Part shown: piece after piece, positions 52,364 through 62,099 of the stretch | Position numbering within the stretch: the stretch's first letter is position 1 | Layout: every line of letters begins with the position of its first letter | NCBI RefSeq assembly: GCF_030149505.1 | Contig: NZ_JASBRN010000025.1 | Coordinates: 1 to 64,000 of the forward strand | DNA length: 64,000 nucleotides | From: Nocardioides sp. | GTDB lineage: Bacteria > Actinomycetota > Actinomycetes > Propionibacteriales > Nocardioidaceae | Direction: 5' to 3' | Notes under the pieces: generated by a model | The model's database searches: none | What the model was told of the DNA's origin: nothing | The model's input: only the letters and a program-made list of their open reading frames with translations | Program-made: the position numbers and the translations under genes

Positions 52364-53290
52364 CTAGGGGTAGGTGATCCCCGTCGCGGTCTCGCTGAGC
52401 TCCCAGAGCGACCGGGCCGCCTCGGGGTCGCGGGCGCGGCGGGACATCGGGACGACCTGCGGGAGGCCGGACATCTCGCCTGGGCCGCCCGGTCCGCAGT
52501 AGGTGGACCCGGGCAGGTCGGCGGTCGCGGCCATGAGCGTGGGCCAGGCGCCGGCCGCGGCGGACTGGGAGACCGCGCGGATGGTCGCGTCGAGGATGGA
52601 GGCGATGCCGCCCGAGGACCGGCCGTACTGCCCGTTGGCGGCCAAGTGGGTGCCGGCGAAGCCGGGGTGCGCGGCCAGCGCCTTCACCGGGAGCTCGGCC
52701 TCGCGGCAGCGCCGGTCGAGCTCGAGGGTGAAGAGCAGGTTGGCGAGCTTGGAACGGGCGTAGGCGCCCCACCGGTCGTGGCGGCCCCGCTGGACGGTGG
52801 GGTCCTCCAGGGGTGCGCGGGTCGCCACCTTGTGGAAGCCGGAGGAGACGGTGACGACGCGCCCGGCGCCGCTGGCGACCAGCTGCGGCAGCAGAAGGCC
52901 GGTCAGCAGGAACGGACCGAAGTGGTTGGTCGCCATGGTGAGCTCGAACCCGTCGGCGGTGCGGGTGCGCGGGACGCCCATGACGCCGGCGTTGTTGACC
53001 AGCACGTCGACCGGACCGAGCGCGGCGGCGGCCGCACCGGCCGAGCGGACCGAGGAGAGGTCCGACAGGTCGACGACGAGCGGCACCAGGTCGGCGCCGG
53101 GCACCTCCTCGGTGATGGCCACCGAGGTCTCGTCCAGCTTGCGAGGTGTGCGCCCGGCCAGCACGACGCGCGCACCGCGGCGGGCCAGCTCCAGCGCGGT
53201 GTGGTGGCCGAGACCGCCCAGGGACGGTCCGGTGACCACGACCGTGCGGCCGGCTTGGTCGGGGATGTCGGCGAGCTGCCAGGCGTCCAT
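52364..53290 (-). CDS. Short-chain dehydrogenase/reductase (retinol dehydrogenase-like)
   Basis: The 308-residue protein has a TGPSLGGLGHHTA cofactor motif (the usual TGANSGIG replaced by GPSLGGLG), NNAGVMG, and the catalytic YARSKLAN. Its longer C-terminal part (LPGSTYCGPGGPGEMSGLPQVV) is typical of the retinol-dehydrogenase/light-dependent-reductase-like group in actinobacteria. Substrate unknown. It is 82 bp downstream of the DinB-like gene on the same strand and could be co-transcribed. Confidence 0.83.
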   Translation of the reverse strand: MDAWQLADIPDQAGRTVVVTGPSLGGLGHHTALELARRGARVVLAGRTPRKLDETSVAITEEVPGADLVPLVVDLSDLSSVRSAGAAAAALGPVDVLVNNAGVMGVPRTRTADGFELTMATNHFGPFLLTGLLLPQLVASGAGRVVTVSSGFHKVATRAPLEDPTVQRGRHDRWGAYARSKLANLLFTLELDRRCREAELPVKALAAHPGFAGTHLAANGQYGRSSGGIASILDATIRAVSQSAAAGAWPTLMAATADLPGSTYCGPGGPGEMSGLPQVVPMSRRARDPEAARSLWELSETATGITYP

Positions 53291-53372
53291 GCGCGTCCTC
53301 CTCGTGCTCGGGGGTGGCTCGGGTGGTGGCAGGAAGGGTCGGTGCTGCCTCCGCCGCGGGTCAGGGTGTGGG

Positions 53373-54191
53373 TCAGGGAGTGGTGGCCATCGCGTCGACC
53401 ACCCGCTGCCCCAGCGACTCGTCGCCCTCGATGCGCACCGCGCCGGGCGCCGGCCGGCGACCGCCGGCCAGGCACGTGAAGGACTCGCGGTCCATCGCCA
53501 GCAGCACGTCGGGGGTCGCGGGCGGCTCGGGGAGCACACGGCCGCGGCGGTCCTCGCCGACCTCGAAGGCGAAGGGCGCGCTCCCCTCCATGTCCAGGAC
53601 CAGCGAGGTCCCCGGCTCGGCACCGACCTTCTTGGCGAGGACGAAGCCCATCGACTCGGCGAGGTACTCCGCGGTGTGCCGCGCCGGCTCGGTGGCCATG
53701 CCGCCGGGGCGACCGACGGCGCGACGCACGTCCTGCTCGTGCATCCAGACGTCGAGGGGGCGGTTGCGCAGCAGGGTGCGCCACGACCACGGGACGCCAC
53801 CGAAGATCCGCTCGGGGATCGCGTCGGCGTCGGTGGGCGGGTCCGCGAGCAGGGCGGTGCGTCGGGCAGTGGCCGACTCCCGGATCTCGGTGATGAGGGC
53901 GTCCGGGCTGGCATCGCGCCGGTTGACCACGCCGATCTCGGTGTAGTGCCCCAGCAGGCCGGTGACGTGCGCCGGGGGCGGGTCGCCGATGTCGGCGTGC
54001 TCCTCCTCGCCGGTCGCCAGCACCTTCTCCAGGTGGGCGACGTGGGCGGCGACCGCCCGCACGTCCCAGCCGGGGAGGTCGGTCGGACGGTCCCAGTCGG
54101 CCTCGTCGAGGCCCTCGAGCAGGGCGGTGAAGTCGTCGATCGCCTGCCACCACACGTCGGCGTACCCCGCCAGCAGCTCCTGGTCGCTCAT
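53373..54191 (-). CDS. DinB-fold mycothiol-dependent-type protein (maleylpyruvate isomerase family)
   Basis: The 272-residue protein has the DinB/MDMPI N-terminal helix bundle with LPGWDVRAVAAHVAHLE and HEQDVRRAVG, where histidines bind the divalent metal. A C-terminal domain (FEVGEDRRGRV...LAMDRESFTCLAGGR) resembles the SCP2-like part of the same proteins. Some members are mycothiol-dependent maleylpyruvate isomerases or S-transferases; most are of unknown function. ATG 54191 is used. Confidence 0.8.
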   Translation of the reverse strand: MSDQELLAGYADVWWQAIDDFTALLEGLDEADWDRPTDLPGWDVRAVAAHVAHLEKVLATGEEEHADIGDPPPAHVTGLLGHYTEIGVVNRRDASPDALITEIRESATARRTALLADPPTDADAIPERIFGGVPWSWRTLLRNRPLDVWMHEQDVRRAVGRPGGMATEPARHTAEYLAESMGFVLAKKVGAEPGTSLVLDMEGSAPFAFEVGEDRRGRVLPEPPATPDVLLAMDRESFTCLAGGRRPAPGAVRIEGDESLGQRVVDAMATTP

Positions 54192-54307
54192 GGGCCGGAC
54201 TCTAATCGGGCTACCGTCCGGGGCACCTGACCGTCCGCGGATCTCGACCCGCCCGTCGCGGCCTCGTCCCTCGGCCGCGGCGCTTGCTCGATCAGGCTCA
54301 GGCGTCG

Positions 54308-56068
54308 CTACCGGAACCGGACCGCGAGGACGGCGACGTCGTCGGCCAGCGCACCGTCGTCGAGGTCGCTGAGGACCCCGTCGAGGAAGTCGGTGACCGG
54401 CCCCGACGGCTGCGCGAGTGCCGCCTTCCGCAGCCGCTCGAGCCCGTGGGTGAGGTCCTCGCCGCGCCGCTCGACCAGACCGTCGGTGTAGAGCAGCAGC
54501 GTGGAGCCGTCGGGGATGCGTCGCCGGTTGTCGCTGCGGTGCGCGTCGGGCAGCACGCCGAGCATGACGTCGTGGTGCTCGTCCTCGAGCCAGGTGACCT
54601 CGCCGTCGGGGGCCAGCAGCAGCGGCGGCGGGTGGCCGGCGTTGGTCCAGCGCAGGGTGCGGCCGCCGGAGCCGTCGGGCTCCTCGCTCCGGAGGTAGAC
54701 CAGGGTCGCCAGGCCGTCGACGCCGAGGTCTGCCATCGCCTCCTCCAGCCGCAGCACCTGCCGCGACGGCGGGTCGTCGACGGCCCACGCCAGCGCGCGC
54801 AGGGTGGTGCGCATCTGGCCCATGGTCGCGGCCGCGCCGATGTCGTGCCCGACGACGTCGCCGATCATCAGGCTGGTCGCGCCGGAGGGCATGAGCACGG
54901 CGTCGTACCAGTCGCCGCCGACCTGGTCCCGCGCGGCCGCGGGCCGGTAGCGGGCGGCCATCTCCAGCTCCTCGGTCTCCGGGAGCCGGGGGAGCAGGGC
55001 GGTCTGGAGGACGACCAGCGCGTCGTGCTGCTCCTGGACAAGCAGGGTGCGGGACAGCGACTGGGCGGCGTACGTCGCCAGCACGCCGAGCGTGGCCAGC
55101 TCGTCCGCCGCGAGGTCGCGGGGGTCCTCCCAGATCACGGCCATGGCGCCGAAGGTCCGGCCCGCCGAGGTCAGCGGGAAGAAGGCGCGGCACTCGCCGA
55201 CCTGTGCGCGGTAGTCCAGGTCGGGGTAGTGCTGGTTCTGGTCGGCGCGGTCGCGGTAGTGCAGTGGCTGCTCGCTGACGATGCAGTGGCCCAGCGGGTT
55301 GCTCAGGTCGGCGCGCAGGCTGTTGTTGAGCTGGGCCGAGCGCCACGTGTCCCCGGTCTGGGGCACGTAGTGCAGCCGGGGGACCTCGACGTCGAGGTGC
55401 GGCTGGGTCGGCAGGTCGTGGGCGGCGGCCTCGGAGAGCCAGATGCCGGCGCGCAGGCAGCCGAGCTGCTCGCGGGCCACCCGCTCGGCCGCGGCCGCGA
55501 CCTCGGCGACGGTCGCCGCCGAGGCCAGGCCCTCGCTGAGGGCGAGCAGGACGGCGCTGCGCCGGCCCAGCGAGTCGGCCTCCTGGGCGGCCTCGGCGGC
55601 CTCCTCCCGCAACCCGCGCTGGGCGAGCTCGGTGGAGCACGCGGCGGCGAGGTCCGCCAGGGCCTCGAGCGCGTCGAGGGTCCAGGCGCGGGGCTCGGGG
55701 TCGATGGCGCAGAGCGAGCCGATGATCTGGCCGGTGTGGTCGCGGATCGGGTGGCCGGCGTAGGCGACGACCCCGAGGTCGGGGATCGCCAGGTTGTCGC
55801 GCAGGCGCTCGTCGAGCCGTGCGTCCCCGGTCACGACCGGCGCCTGGTCGTGGACGACCCACTGGCAGAAGGAGTGGGTCAACGGGGTCTGCCGCGCGGC
55901 GTCGTACGGCGCGGAGAGGCCCTCGGCGCCGACGAAGACCTGCCGGTCGGTCTCGACCAGGCTGACCAGCGCGACGGGGACGTCGAGCGCGCGGCGGACC
56001 ATCCGCGCGTAGCGGTCGAACGAGGCGTCCACGCCCAGCGAGGTGGCGCCGTCGTCGAGTCCGTCCAT
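54308..56068 (-). CDS. GAF-GAF-SpoIIE (PP2C-type) phosphatase
   Basis: The 586-residue soluble protein has an N-terminal GAF domain (about 10-150, DVPVALVSLVETDRQVFVG), a second GAF-like domain (about 170-345) and a C-terminal SpoIIE/RsbU-type PP2C domain (about 370-586) with GGDWYDAVLM, MIGDVVGHDIGAAATM and DDVAVLAVRF metal-binding motifs. It would dephosphorylate a partner, typically an anti-sigma-factor antagonist, in response to small molecules or light/redox signals sensed by the GAF domains. No anti-sigma gene is adjacent. Confidence 0.88.
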   Translation of the reverse strand: MDGLDDGATSLGVDASFDRYARMVRRALDVPVALVSLVETDRQVFVGAEGLSAPYDAARQTPLTHSFCQWVVHDQAPVVTGDARLDERLRDNLAIPDLGVVAYAGHPIRDHTGQIIGSLCAIDPEPRAWTLDALEALADLAAACSTELAQRGLREEAAEAAQEADSLGRRSAVLLALSEGLASAATVAEVAAAAERVAREQLGCLRAGIWLSEAAAHDLPTQPHLDVEVPRLHYVPQTGDTWRSAQLNNSLRADLSNPLGHCIVSEQPLHYRDRADQNQHYPDLDYRAQVGECRAFFPLTSAGRTFGAMAVIWEDPRDLAADELATLGVLATYAAQSLSRTLLVQEQHDALVVLQTALLPRLPETEELEMAARYRPAAARDQVGGDWYDAVLMPSGATSLMIGDVVGHDIGAAATMGQMRTTLRALAWAVDDPPSRQVLRLEEAMADLGVDGLATLVYLRSEEPDGSGGRTLRWTNAGHPPPLLLAPDGEVTWLEDEHHDVMLGVLPDAHRSDNRRRIPDGSTLLLYTDGLVERRGEDLTHGLERLRKAALAQPSGPVTDFLDGVLSDLDDGALADDVAVLAVRFR

Positions 56069-56185
56069 GCAGCCTCCCGCCGGTGTCAGCGCACGCTAAC
56101 CCGGGGCCGCCCGGGGCGCCGCCTTTACCCTGTCGACCACCCTTTGGGTTGGTCGGGAGGGTCCGTGCGGGGGAGGATCAGGGGA

Positions 56186-57973
56186 GTGAGCACCCAGCCC
56201 CGCCGCCAGCCCGTTCGGCAACCCGTCAGGGCCCCTGAGCTCGTCGGCCGCGGCTGGCTCAACACCGACGGCCCGCTGCGCCTCGCGGACCTGCGCGGTC
56301 GCTTCGCCCTGCTGGATTTCTGGACCTTCTGCTGCGTCAACTGCCTGCACGTGCTGGACGAGCTGCGACCGGTCGAGGCGGCGTACGCCGAGGAGCTGGT
56401 GGTCATCGGGGTGCACTCCCCGAAGTTCGTCCACGAGGCCGACCCGGTCGCGCTCGCGGCGGCCGTCGAGCGCTACGGCGTGCACCACCCGGTGCTCGAC
56501 GACCCCGAGCTGGTGACCTGGCAGGCCTACACCGCGCGCGCGTGGCCGACGCTCGTGCTGGTCGACCCGGAGGGCTACGTCGTCGCGCAGTACGCCGGGG
56601 AGGGGCACGCCCACGCGATCTCCGCGTTGCTGGCAGACCTGGTCCCGCAGCACCGCGAGCGCGGCACGCTGCAGCCCGGTGACTCGCCGTACGTCCCGCC
56701 GGTCGTGGAGCCGAGCGACCTGCGGTTCCCGGCCTCGGCGGTCCCGCTCCCGGGCGGTGCCGCCGGTGGTGGCGTCCTCGTCGCCGACGCCGGCCACGAC
56801 CAGGTGGTCGAGCTGTCCGCGGACGGGGAGGTGGTGCGCCGCCTCGGCGGGTTCCGCGAGCCCAACGGGCTGTGCCTGCTGCCGGCCGACGTCGCCGTCG
56901 CGGTGGGGTACGACGTGGTCGTGGCCGACACGGTGGGCCACCGGCTGGCGGGGCTGCGGCTGGAGGACGGCTCGGTCCGCACGCTGGCCGGGGACGGCCA
57001 GCAGTGGATGCCCGGTGACGGCGTCGAGCGGCTCTCCTCGCCGTGGGACGTCGCCTGGTGGGGCGACCGGGTGTGGGTCGCGATGGCCGGGATCCACCAG
57101 CTGTGGACCTTCGACCCGCTGACCGGCGCGGTCGAGGTCGCGGCCGGCACGACCAACGAGGGGCTGCTGGACGGGCCCCTCGAGGAGGCGTGGTTCGCCC
57201 AGACCTCGCGGCTCGCGCCCGACGGGGACCGGCTGTGGCTCGCGGACTCCGAGACCTCGTCGTTGCGCTACGTCTCCTCGGTCGACCGCGCGGTCCACAC
57301 CGTCGTGGGCTCGGGGCTCTTCGAGTTCGGGTTCCAGGACGGGCCGGCCGGGCAGGCGCTGCTCCAGCACCCGCTCGGGGTCACGGTCCTGCCCGACGGA
57401 TCGGTCGCGGTCTGCGACACCTACAACGGCGCCGTGCGCCGCTACGACCCCGCCACCGGGTCGGTGGGGACGCTCGCGGAGGGTCTGGCCGAGCCGTCGG
57501 CGGCGTACGTCGACCCGGCGGAGCCTGCCGTCCTCGTCGTGGTCGAGTCGACCGCGCACCGGCTGACCCCGGTGCCGCTGGGCGGGGTGGTGAAGGTCGA
57601 CGGGTTCGCGCACTCGACGCAGCGGCCGGTCACCCCCGTCGCGGCCTCGCTGTCGCTGACGATCACCTTCACCCCGCCGCCGGGCCAGAAGGTCGACGAC
57701 CGCTTCGGCCCGCCCTCGCAGCTGGTCGTCGAGTCGACCCCGCCGGGGCTGATCCGCTCCGGCGGCGGCCGCGACACCGCCCTGACCCGGGTGCTCGAGC
57801 TCGACCCGCACGCCGGTGAGGGTGTCCTGCACGTCGCCGCCCGCGCCGCGTCCTGCGACGCCGACGGCGGGGAGGGTGCGGCCTGTCGGATGCATCAGCA
57901 GGACTGGGGGATCCCGGTGCGGATCTCGCCGGACGGGCCGGGGGAGCTGGTGCTCCCGCTGGGGGGTGTGTGA
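56186..57973 (+). CDS. Thioredoxin-like/NHL-repeat protein (NHLRC2-like)
   Basis: The 595-residue protein fuses an N-terminal thioredoxin-like domain (about 20-150) with the redox motif WTFCCVNC (46-53, CVNC at 50-53) to a six-bladed NHL propeller (about 175-470, with GVLVADAGHDQVVELS, VAVCDTYNGAVRRYD) and a C-terminal beta domain with three cysteines. The arrangement matches NHLRC2 and its bacterial relatives. It has no signal peptide, so it should be cytoplasmic. GTG 56186 follows GGGGAG. It is divergent from the phosphatase gene (117-bp gap). Confidence 0.87.
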   Translation: MSTQPRRQPVRQPVRAPELVGRGWLNTDGPLRLADLRGRFALLDFWTFCCVNCLHVLDELRPVEAAYAEELVVIGVHSPKFVHEADPVALAAAVERYGVHHPVLDDPELVTWQAYTARAWPTLVLVDPEGYVVAQYAGEGHAHAISALLADLVPQHRERGTLQPGDSPYVPPVVEPSDLRFPASAVPLPGGAAGGGVLVADAGHDQVVELSADGEVVRRLGGFREPNGLCLLPADVAVAVGYDVVVADTVGHRLAGLRLEDGSVRTLAGDGQQWMPGDGVERLSSPWDVAWWGDRVWVAMAGIHQLWTFDPLTGAVEVAAGTTNEGLLDGPLEEAWFAQTSRLAPDGDRLWLADSETSSLRYVSSVDRAVHTVVGSGLFEFGFQDGPAGQALLQHPLGVTVLPDGSVAVCDTYNGAVRRYDPATGSVGTLAEGLAEPSAAYVDPAEPAVLVVVESTAHRLTPVPLGGVVKVDGFAHSTQRPVTPVAASLSLTITFTPPPGQKVDDRFGPPSQLVVESTPPGLIRSGGGRDTALTRVLELDPHAGEGVLHVAARAASCDADGGEGAACRMHQQDWGIPVRISPDGPGELVLPLGGV

Positions 57974-58004
57974 GCGGGGCGGCTTCAGCGGCCGGCCGTC
58001 AAAC

Positions 58005-58066
58005 CTGACGGAGGGCCGCTGAAACTGCAGCGGCCCTCCGTCAGCTTCAGCGGCCGGCCGCTGAAG
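58005..58066. terminator. Compound hairpin between convergent genes
   Basis: CTGACGGAGGGCCGCTG (58005-58021) pairs perfectly with 58028-58044 and is followed by the palindrome CTTCAGCGGCCGGCCGCTGAAG-type element at 58045-58066. It lies between gene ends at 57973 and 58097. Confidence 0.7.
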
Positions 58067-58096
58067 CTGCCAACTGCCCGGCCGCAGCAACCCCGC

Positions 58097-58744
58097 CTAC
58101 CCCCGCGCCAGCCCGACCGCGATGAGCAGCATCGTGACCCCGATCAGCACGTCGAGCACCTGCCACGCCCGGGGCCGGGCGAAGAGGGGGGAGGCCAGCC
58201 GCGCGCCGTACCCCAGCCCCGTGAACCACAGCAGCGACGCCACCACCGCGCCGACCGCGAAGGCCCAGCGGTCCTCCGAGCCGTTGGCCAGCGAGCCGAG
58301 CAGCAGGACGGTGTCGAGGTAGACGTGCGGGTTGAGCCAGGTCAGCGCCACGGCCGTGAGCACCGCAGCCGAGAGCGGGCCGGCCGCACCGGCTCCGTCG
58401 GTCGATCCAGCAGCCGTCGACCCGTCCAGCACCTCGCCGCCGCGCCAGGCCCGGCGGAAGGAGAGGACGGCGTACGCCGCCAGGAACACCACCCCGCCCC
58501 ACCGCACCACGTCCAGCACCACCGGTGCCCGGGTCACGATCGTGCCGATGCCCGCGACGCCGGCGCTGATCAGCACCGCGTCGGAGACCGCGCAGACCGC
58601 GACGACCGGGCCGACGTGGTGGCGGGCCAGACCGGAGCGCAGGACGAAGGCGTTCTGGCTGCCGATCGCCACGATGAGGGTCAGCCCGGCGGCGAGCCCG
58701 GTCAAGGCGGGAGCCAGAGCATCGATCAACGCGGTGGAGAGCAC
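58097..58744 (-). CDS. lysE: LysE-family basic amino acid exporter
   Basis: The 215-residue membrane protein has six helices with the LysE-type opening GLTLIVAIGSQNAFVLRSGLARH and the conserved LTWLNPHVYLDTVLLLG. It exports lysine/arginine when they accumulate. The start GTG 58744 faces the regulator gene across a 69-bp divergent gap, the classical lysE/lysG layout. A Gly/Ala/Ser loop (LDGSTAAGSTDGAGAAG) between helices is longer than usual. Confidence 0.9.
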   Translation of the reverse strand: MLSTALIDALAPALTGLAAGLTLIVAIGSQNAFVLRSGLARHHVGPVVAVCAVSDAVLISAGVAGIGTIVTRAPVVLDVVRWGGVVFLAAYAVLSFRRAWRGGEVLDGSTAAGSTDGAGAAGPLSAAVLTAVALTWLNPHVYLDTVLLLGSLANGSEDRWAFAVGAVVASLLWFTGLGYGARLASPLFARPRAWQVLDVLIGVTMLLIAVGLARG

Positions 58745-58813
58745 GGGACGACGGTAGGCAGCCGACGGTGTGAAGGGAAGCGAAAGAATCTGCCGGCCCC
58801 TTAGCATCGCTTC

Positions 58814-59734
58814 ATGAGTGAGGCGCCACCGCTGACCCAGCCGCCGCCGCCGTCGTCGACGCCGCTCCCCGCTGCGCAGCTGGCCGCCCTCGTCGCGGTG
58901 GTGGACCGCGGCACGTTCGAGGCTGCCGCCCGCGCGCTGCACGTGACGCCGAGCGCGGTCAGCCAGCGGGTGCGGGCGCTGGAGTCGGCCGTCGGCCAGG
59001 TGCTGGTACGCCGGGCCGCACCCTGCACGGCCACCGCCGCCGGCCTGGTGCTGGTCCGGCTGGGGCGCGCCCAGGCGCTGCTGGAGGCCGAGGCCCGCCA
59101 TGCCCTGCACCCGTGGGAGGCCGGTCGCACGGAGCTGGGGGTGGCGGTCAACGCCGACTCCCTGGCCACCTGGTTCCGCGACGTCCTCACGGCCGTCGCC
59201 GGCTGGGACGACGTGCTGCTGCGCCTGGAGGTCGAGGACCAGGCGCACTCCCACGACCTGCTGCGGCGCGGGGAGGCGCTGGCCGCGGTCACGAGCGACC
59301 CCGAGCCGGTGCAGGGCTGCTCGGTGGAGCACCTGGGGACGATGCGCTACCACGCGGCTGCGGCCACCTGGCTGGCCGAGCGGTACGCCGACGCCACCGG
59401 TCGCCCCGACTGGCGGCGGCTCCCGATGGTGGTCTTCAACCCCAAGGACACCCTCCAGCACGACCTGCTGGCCGGGCTGGGAATGGGCGCCCCCGCCGCG
59501 CACCGGGTCCCGACGTCCGCGGACTTCCTGGCCGCGGTCACCGCCGGTCTCGGCTGGGGGATGCTGCCGGAGGAGCAGCTGGCCCCGCTCGAGCGCGGCG
59601 GGCGACTGGTCCGGCTCGCACCCGACCGGCCCGTCGGCGTACCCCTCCACTGGCAGCGCTGGCGCCTGGACTCCCCGCTGCTGGACCGACTCACCGGGGC
59701 CGTCCGGTCCGCGGCGGGCCGGCACCTGGGCTGA
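58814..59734 (+). CDS. lysG: LysR-type regulator, LysG/ArgP-like
   Basis: The 306-residue regulator has a Pro-rich N-terminal tail, an HTH near residues 20-75 (LVAVVDRGTFEAAARALHVTPSAVSQRVRALE) and an effector domain with NADSLATWF and the PKDTLQHDLL segment typical of the ArgP/LysG group. It should activate lysE in response to lysine or arginine. It is divergent from lysE, and its operator must lie in the 58745-58813 gap. After its stop comes a repeat-rich convergent region. Confidence 0.9.
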   Translation: MSEAPPLTQPPPPSSTPLPAAQLAALVAVVDRGTFEAAARALHVTPSAVSQRVRALESAVGQVLVRRAAPCTATAAGLVLVRLGRAQALLEAEARHALHPWEAGRTELGVAVNADSLATWFRDVLTAVAGWDDVLLRLEVEDQAHSHDLLRRGEALAAVTSDPEPVQGCSVEHLGTMRYHAAAATWLAERYADATGRPDWRRLPMVVFNPKDTLQHDLLAGLGMGAPAAHRVPTSADFLAAVTAGLGWGMLPEEQLAPLERGGRLVRLAPDRPVGVPLHWQRWRLDSPLLDRLTGAVRSAAGRHLG

Positions 59735-59748
59735 GGACCGGGCGTGTG

Positions 59749-59843
59749 GCCGGGTTTGTCGGGTAGCCGACAGACCCGGCCATGGTGGTCGAAAGTTCCG
59801 TCGTCGCGCTCCCGGGTTCGTCGGGTAGCCGACGAATCCGGGA
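59749..59843. repeat. Two palindromic GGTTTGTCGG-type repeats
   Basis: Copies at 59749-59780 and 59811-59843 share TTYGTCGGGTAGCCGAC with arms GCCGGG/CCCGGC or CCCGGG. They are the GTA-centred version of the repeats at 26114-26260. Confidence 0.75.
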
Positions 59844-59885
59844 CCGACCGACCGACCGACCGGCTGACCGACCGACCGACCGAGC
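59842..59885 (+). repeat. GACC tetranucleotide tract
   Basis: About eleven consecutive four-base units of GACC or a one-base variant (one GGCT interruption) follow the second palindrome in the lysG/acyl-CoA dehydrogenase gap. Confidence 0.8.
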
Positions 59886-59901
59886 CGACGGGTCGACCCC
59901 C

Positions 59902-59946
59902 GCACGCCGACGGCCCGCCACCCCGGAGGGCAGCGGGCCGTCGTGC
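59902..59946. terminator. Hairpin between lysG and the acyl-CoA dehydrogenase gene
   Basis: GACGGCCCGC (59909-59918) pairs with GCGGGCCGTC (59933-59942), extended by GCACG/CGTGC with a two-base bulge. It sits 20 bp from the dehydrogenase stop. Confidence 0.6.
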
Positions 59947-59965
59947 GACGAGGGGCGCGCCTAGA

Positions 59966-61849
59966 TCAGAAGGCAGCCTCGTCGAGGTCCATCAGCGCCA
60001 GGTCGGTGGACTCGGCGATCGCGCGCTCGGCGGAGAGCTTGGGGAGCACGTTCTGCGCGAAGAACTGCGCAGCGGCGACCTTGCCCTCGTAGAACGCCTT
60101 GTCCTTGCCGCCGCCGTCCTCGGCACCCAGCTTGGTGAGGGACACCTCGGCGCCGCGGAGCAGCAGCCAGGCGCAGACCACGTCACCCAGCGCCATCAGC
60201 AGGCGGGTGGTGTTGAGGCCGACCTTGTAGATGTTGCGGATCTCGTCCTGGGCGCTCATCAGGTCGTTGATGAGGTGGCCGACCATCGCGTTGGCGTCGT
60301 CGAGCGCGGTGGCGAGCAGGGCCCGCTCGTTCTTCAGCCGGCCGTTGCCCGCCTCGGAGTCCAGGAACTTCTGGATCTCGCCGGCGACGTGACCCAGGGC
60401 CCTGCCCTGGTCCTTGACGATCTTGCGGAAGAAGAAGTCCTGGCCCTGGATCGCGGTGGTGCCCTCGTAGAGGGTGTCGATCTTGGCGTCGCGGACGTAC
60501 TGCTCGATGGGGTACTCCTGCAGGAAGCCGGAGCCACCGAAGGTCTGCAGGGACTCGGTGCCGAGCAGGGTCCAGGAGCGCTCGGAGCCGTAGCCCTTCA
60601 CGATCGGGAGCAGCAGGTCGTTGACGGCCTCGGCGAGCTTGGTCTCCTCGGAGTCCATGGTGCCCTCGTGCTCGGCGACCATCACCTTGTCCTGCCAGGT
60701 GGCGGTGTAGAGCACCAGCGCGCGCATCGCCTCGGCGTACGACTTCTGGGTCATCAGCGAGCGGCGCACGTCGGGGTGGTGGGTGATCGTGACGCGCGGC
60801 GCGGTCTTGTCGCCGGACTGGGTCAGGTCGGCGCCCTGGACGCGGGTCTTGGCGAACTCCAGCGCGTTGAGGTAACCCGTGGAGAGCGTGGCGATCGCCT
60901 TGGTGCCCACCATCATCCGGGCGTTCTCGATCACGTCGAACATCTGCGCGATGCCGTTGTGCACCTCGCCGACCAGCCAGCCCTTGGCGGGCTCGCCGCC
61001 GCCGACCTGCGGGTCGCCGAAGGTGACCTCGCAGGTGTTGGAGACCTTGATGCCCATCTTGTGCTCGACGTTGGTGACGTAGATGCCGTTGCGCTCGCCG
61101 GTCAGCTCGCCGGTCTCGTGGTCGAAGTGGTGCTCGGGCATCCAGAAGAGCGAGAGGCCCTTGGTGCCGGGACCGCCGGCGCCCTCGACACCCTCCGGGC
61201 GCGCGAGCACCAGGTGCATCACGTTCTCGGTCATGTCGTTGGTGGCCGAGGTGATGAAGCGCTTGACGCCCGTGACGTTCCACGAGCCGTCCTCGTTCGG
61301 GGTGGCCTTGGTGCGGCCGGCGCCCACGTCGGAGCCGGCGTCGGGCTCGGTGAGCACCATGGTGCAGCCCCACTCACGCTCGACCATGATCCGGGCGATG
61401 CGCATGTCGCGCTCCACGCCGTTGGCGTTGTTGTAGATCACGCCGGCGAACGGGGCGCCTGCGGCGTACATGTGGATGGGCGCGTTGGAGCCCAGCACCA
61501 GCTCGCCGATCGCCCAGTTGAGGCTGGACGGCGCGGGGGTGCCGCCGAGCTCCTCACGGATCTGCAGGCGCCAGAACTCGGCGTCCATCCAGGCGCGATA
61601 GCTCTTCTTGAACGACTCCGGCAGCGGCGCCGAGTGGGTCGCGGGGTCGAAGACCGGCGGGTTGCGGTCGCTGTCCTCGAAGGAGGCGGCGAGGTCCTCG
61701 CGCGCGAGGCGGTCGACCTCGGCCAGGACCTCACGCGCGGTGTCGCTGTCGACCTCCGCGAAGGGACCGGTGCCCAGGACCTCGTCGCGGCCCAGGACCT
61801 CGAAGAGGTTGAACTCGATGTCGCGCAGGTTGCTCTTGTAGTGGCTCAC
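59966..61849 (-). CDS. Acyl-CoA dehydrogenase, FadE5-like
   Basis: The 627-residue flavoprotein begins [20 protein letters not shown], the extended N-terminal helical domain of FadE5-type long dehydrogenases. The core has [30 protein letters not shown] and the C-terminal [34 protein letters not shown] that forms the FAD/CoA site with the catalytic Glu region. It would oxidise acyl-CoA to trans-2-enoyl-CoA in beta-oxidation with broad chain length. A sigma-70-like promoter lies upstream and the Rrf2 gene is divergent. Confidence 0.9.
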   Translation of the reverse strand: MSHYKSNLRDIEFNLFEVLGRDEVLGTGPFAEVDSDTAREVLAEVDRLAREDLAASFEDSDRNPPVFDPATHSAPLPESFKKSYRAWMDAEFWRLQIREELGGTPAPSSLNWAIGELVLGSNAPIHMYAAGAPFAGVIYNNANGVERDMRIARIMVEREWGCTMVLTEPDAGSDVGAGRTKATPNEDGSWNVTGVKRFITSATNDMTENVMHLVLARPEGVEGAGGPGTKGLSLFWMPEHHFDHETGELTGERNGIYVTNVEHKMGIKVSNTCEVTFGDPQVGGGEPAKGWLVGEVHNGIAQMFDVIENARMMVGTKAIATLSTGYLNALEFAKTRVQGADLTQSGDKTAPRVTITHHPDVRRSLMTQKSYAEAMRALVLYTATWQDKVMVAEHEGTMDSEETKLAEAVNDLLLPIVKGYGSERSWTLLGTESLQTFGGSGFLQEYPIEQYVRDAKIDTLYEGTTAIQGQDFFFRKIVKDQGRALGHVAGEIQKFLDSEAGNGRLKNERALLATALDDANAMVGHLINDLMSAQDEIRNIYKVGLNTTRLLMALGDVVCAWLLLRGAEVSLTKLGAEDGGGKDKAFYEGKVAAAQFFAQNVLPKLSAERAIAESTDLALMDLDEAAF

Positions 61850-61927
61850 GGGGGCCCACCTTCTGATCTCGGGAACCGGCGTCGCATGGGGGCAGCACGT
61901 CGGTGTGCTACTGGCCGGTAATAAGTG

Positions 61928-61956
61928 ATGATACGCGCGAGTAACTTAGCGAGCAA
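61928..61956 (-). promoter_or_regulatory. Sigma-70-like promoter of the acyl-CoA dehydrogenase gene
   Basis: On the minus strand, TTGCTC (61956-61951) and TATCAT (61933-61928) are separated by 17 bp, which is a good -35/-10 pair. It lies about 80 bp upstream of the start at 61849. This AT-richer stretch is unusual in the window. Confidence 0.55.
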
Positions 61957-62099
61957 CCACTTCCGGGTGACGTCCCGATCGGCCGGATCCGGCGCGTGGC
62001 AAGGGAATCCGGCGACCGACGTGTGCGGCGTCGCCCTCGCGGACCGGAGACGTCGACGATGTCGAGTGACTCGATCGACTCCTCTGACACACTGACCCC

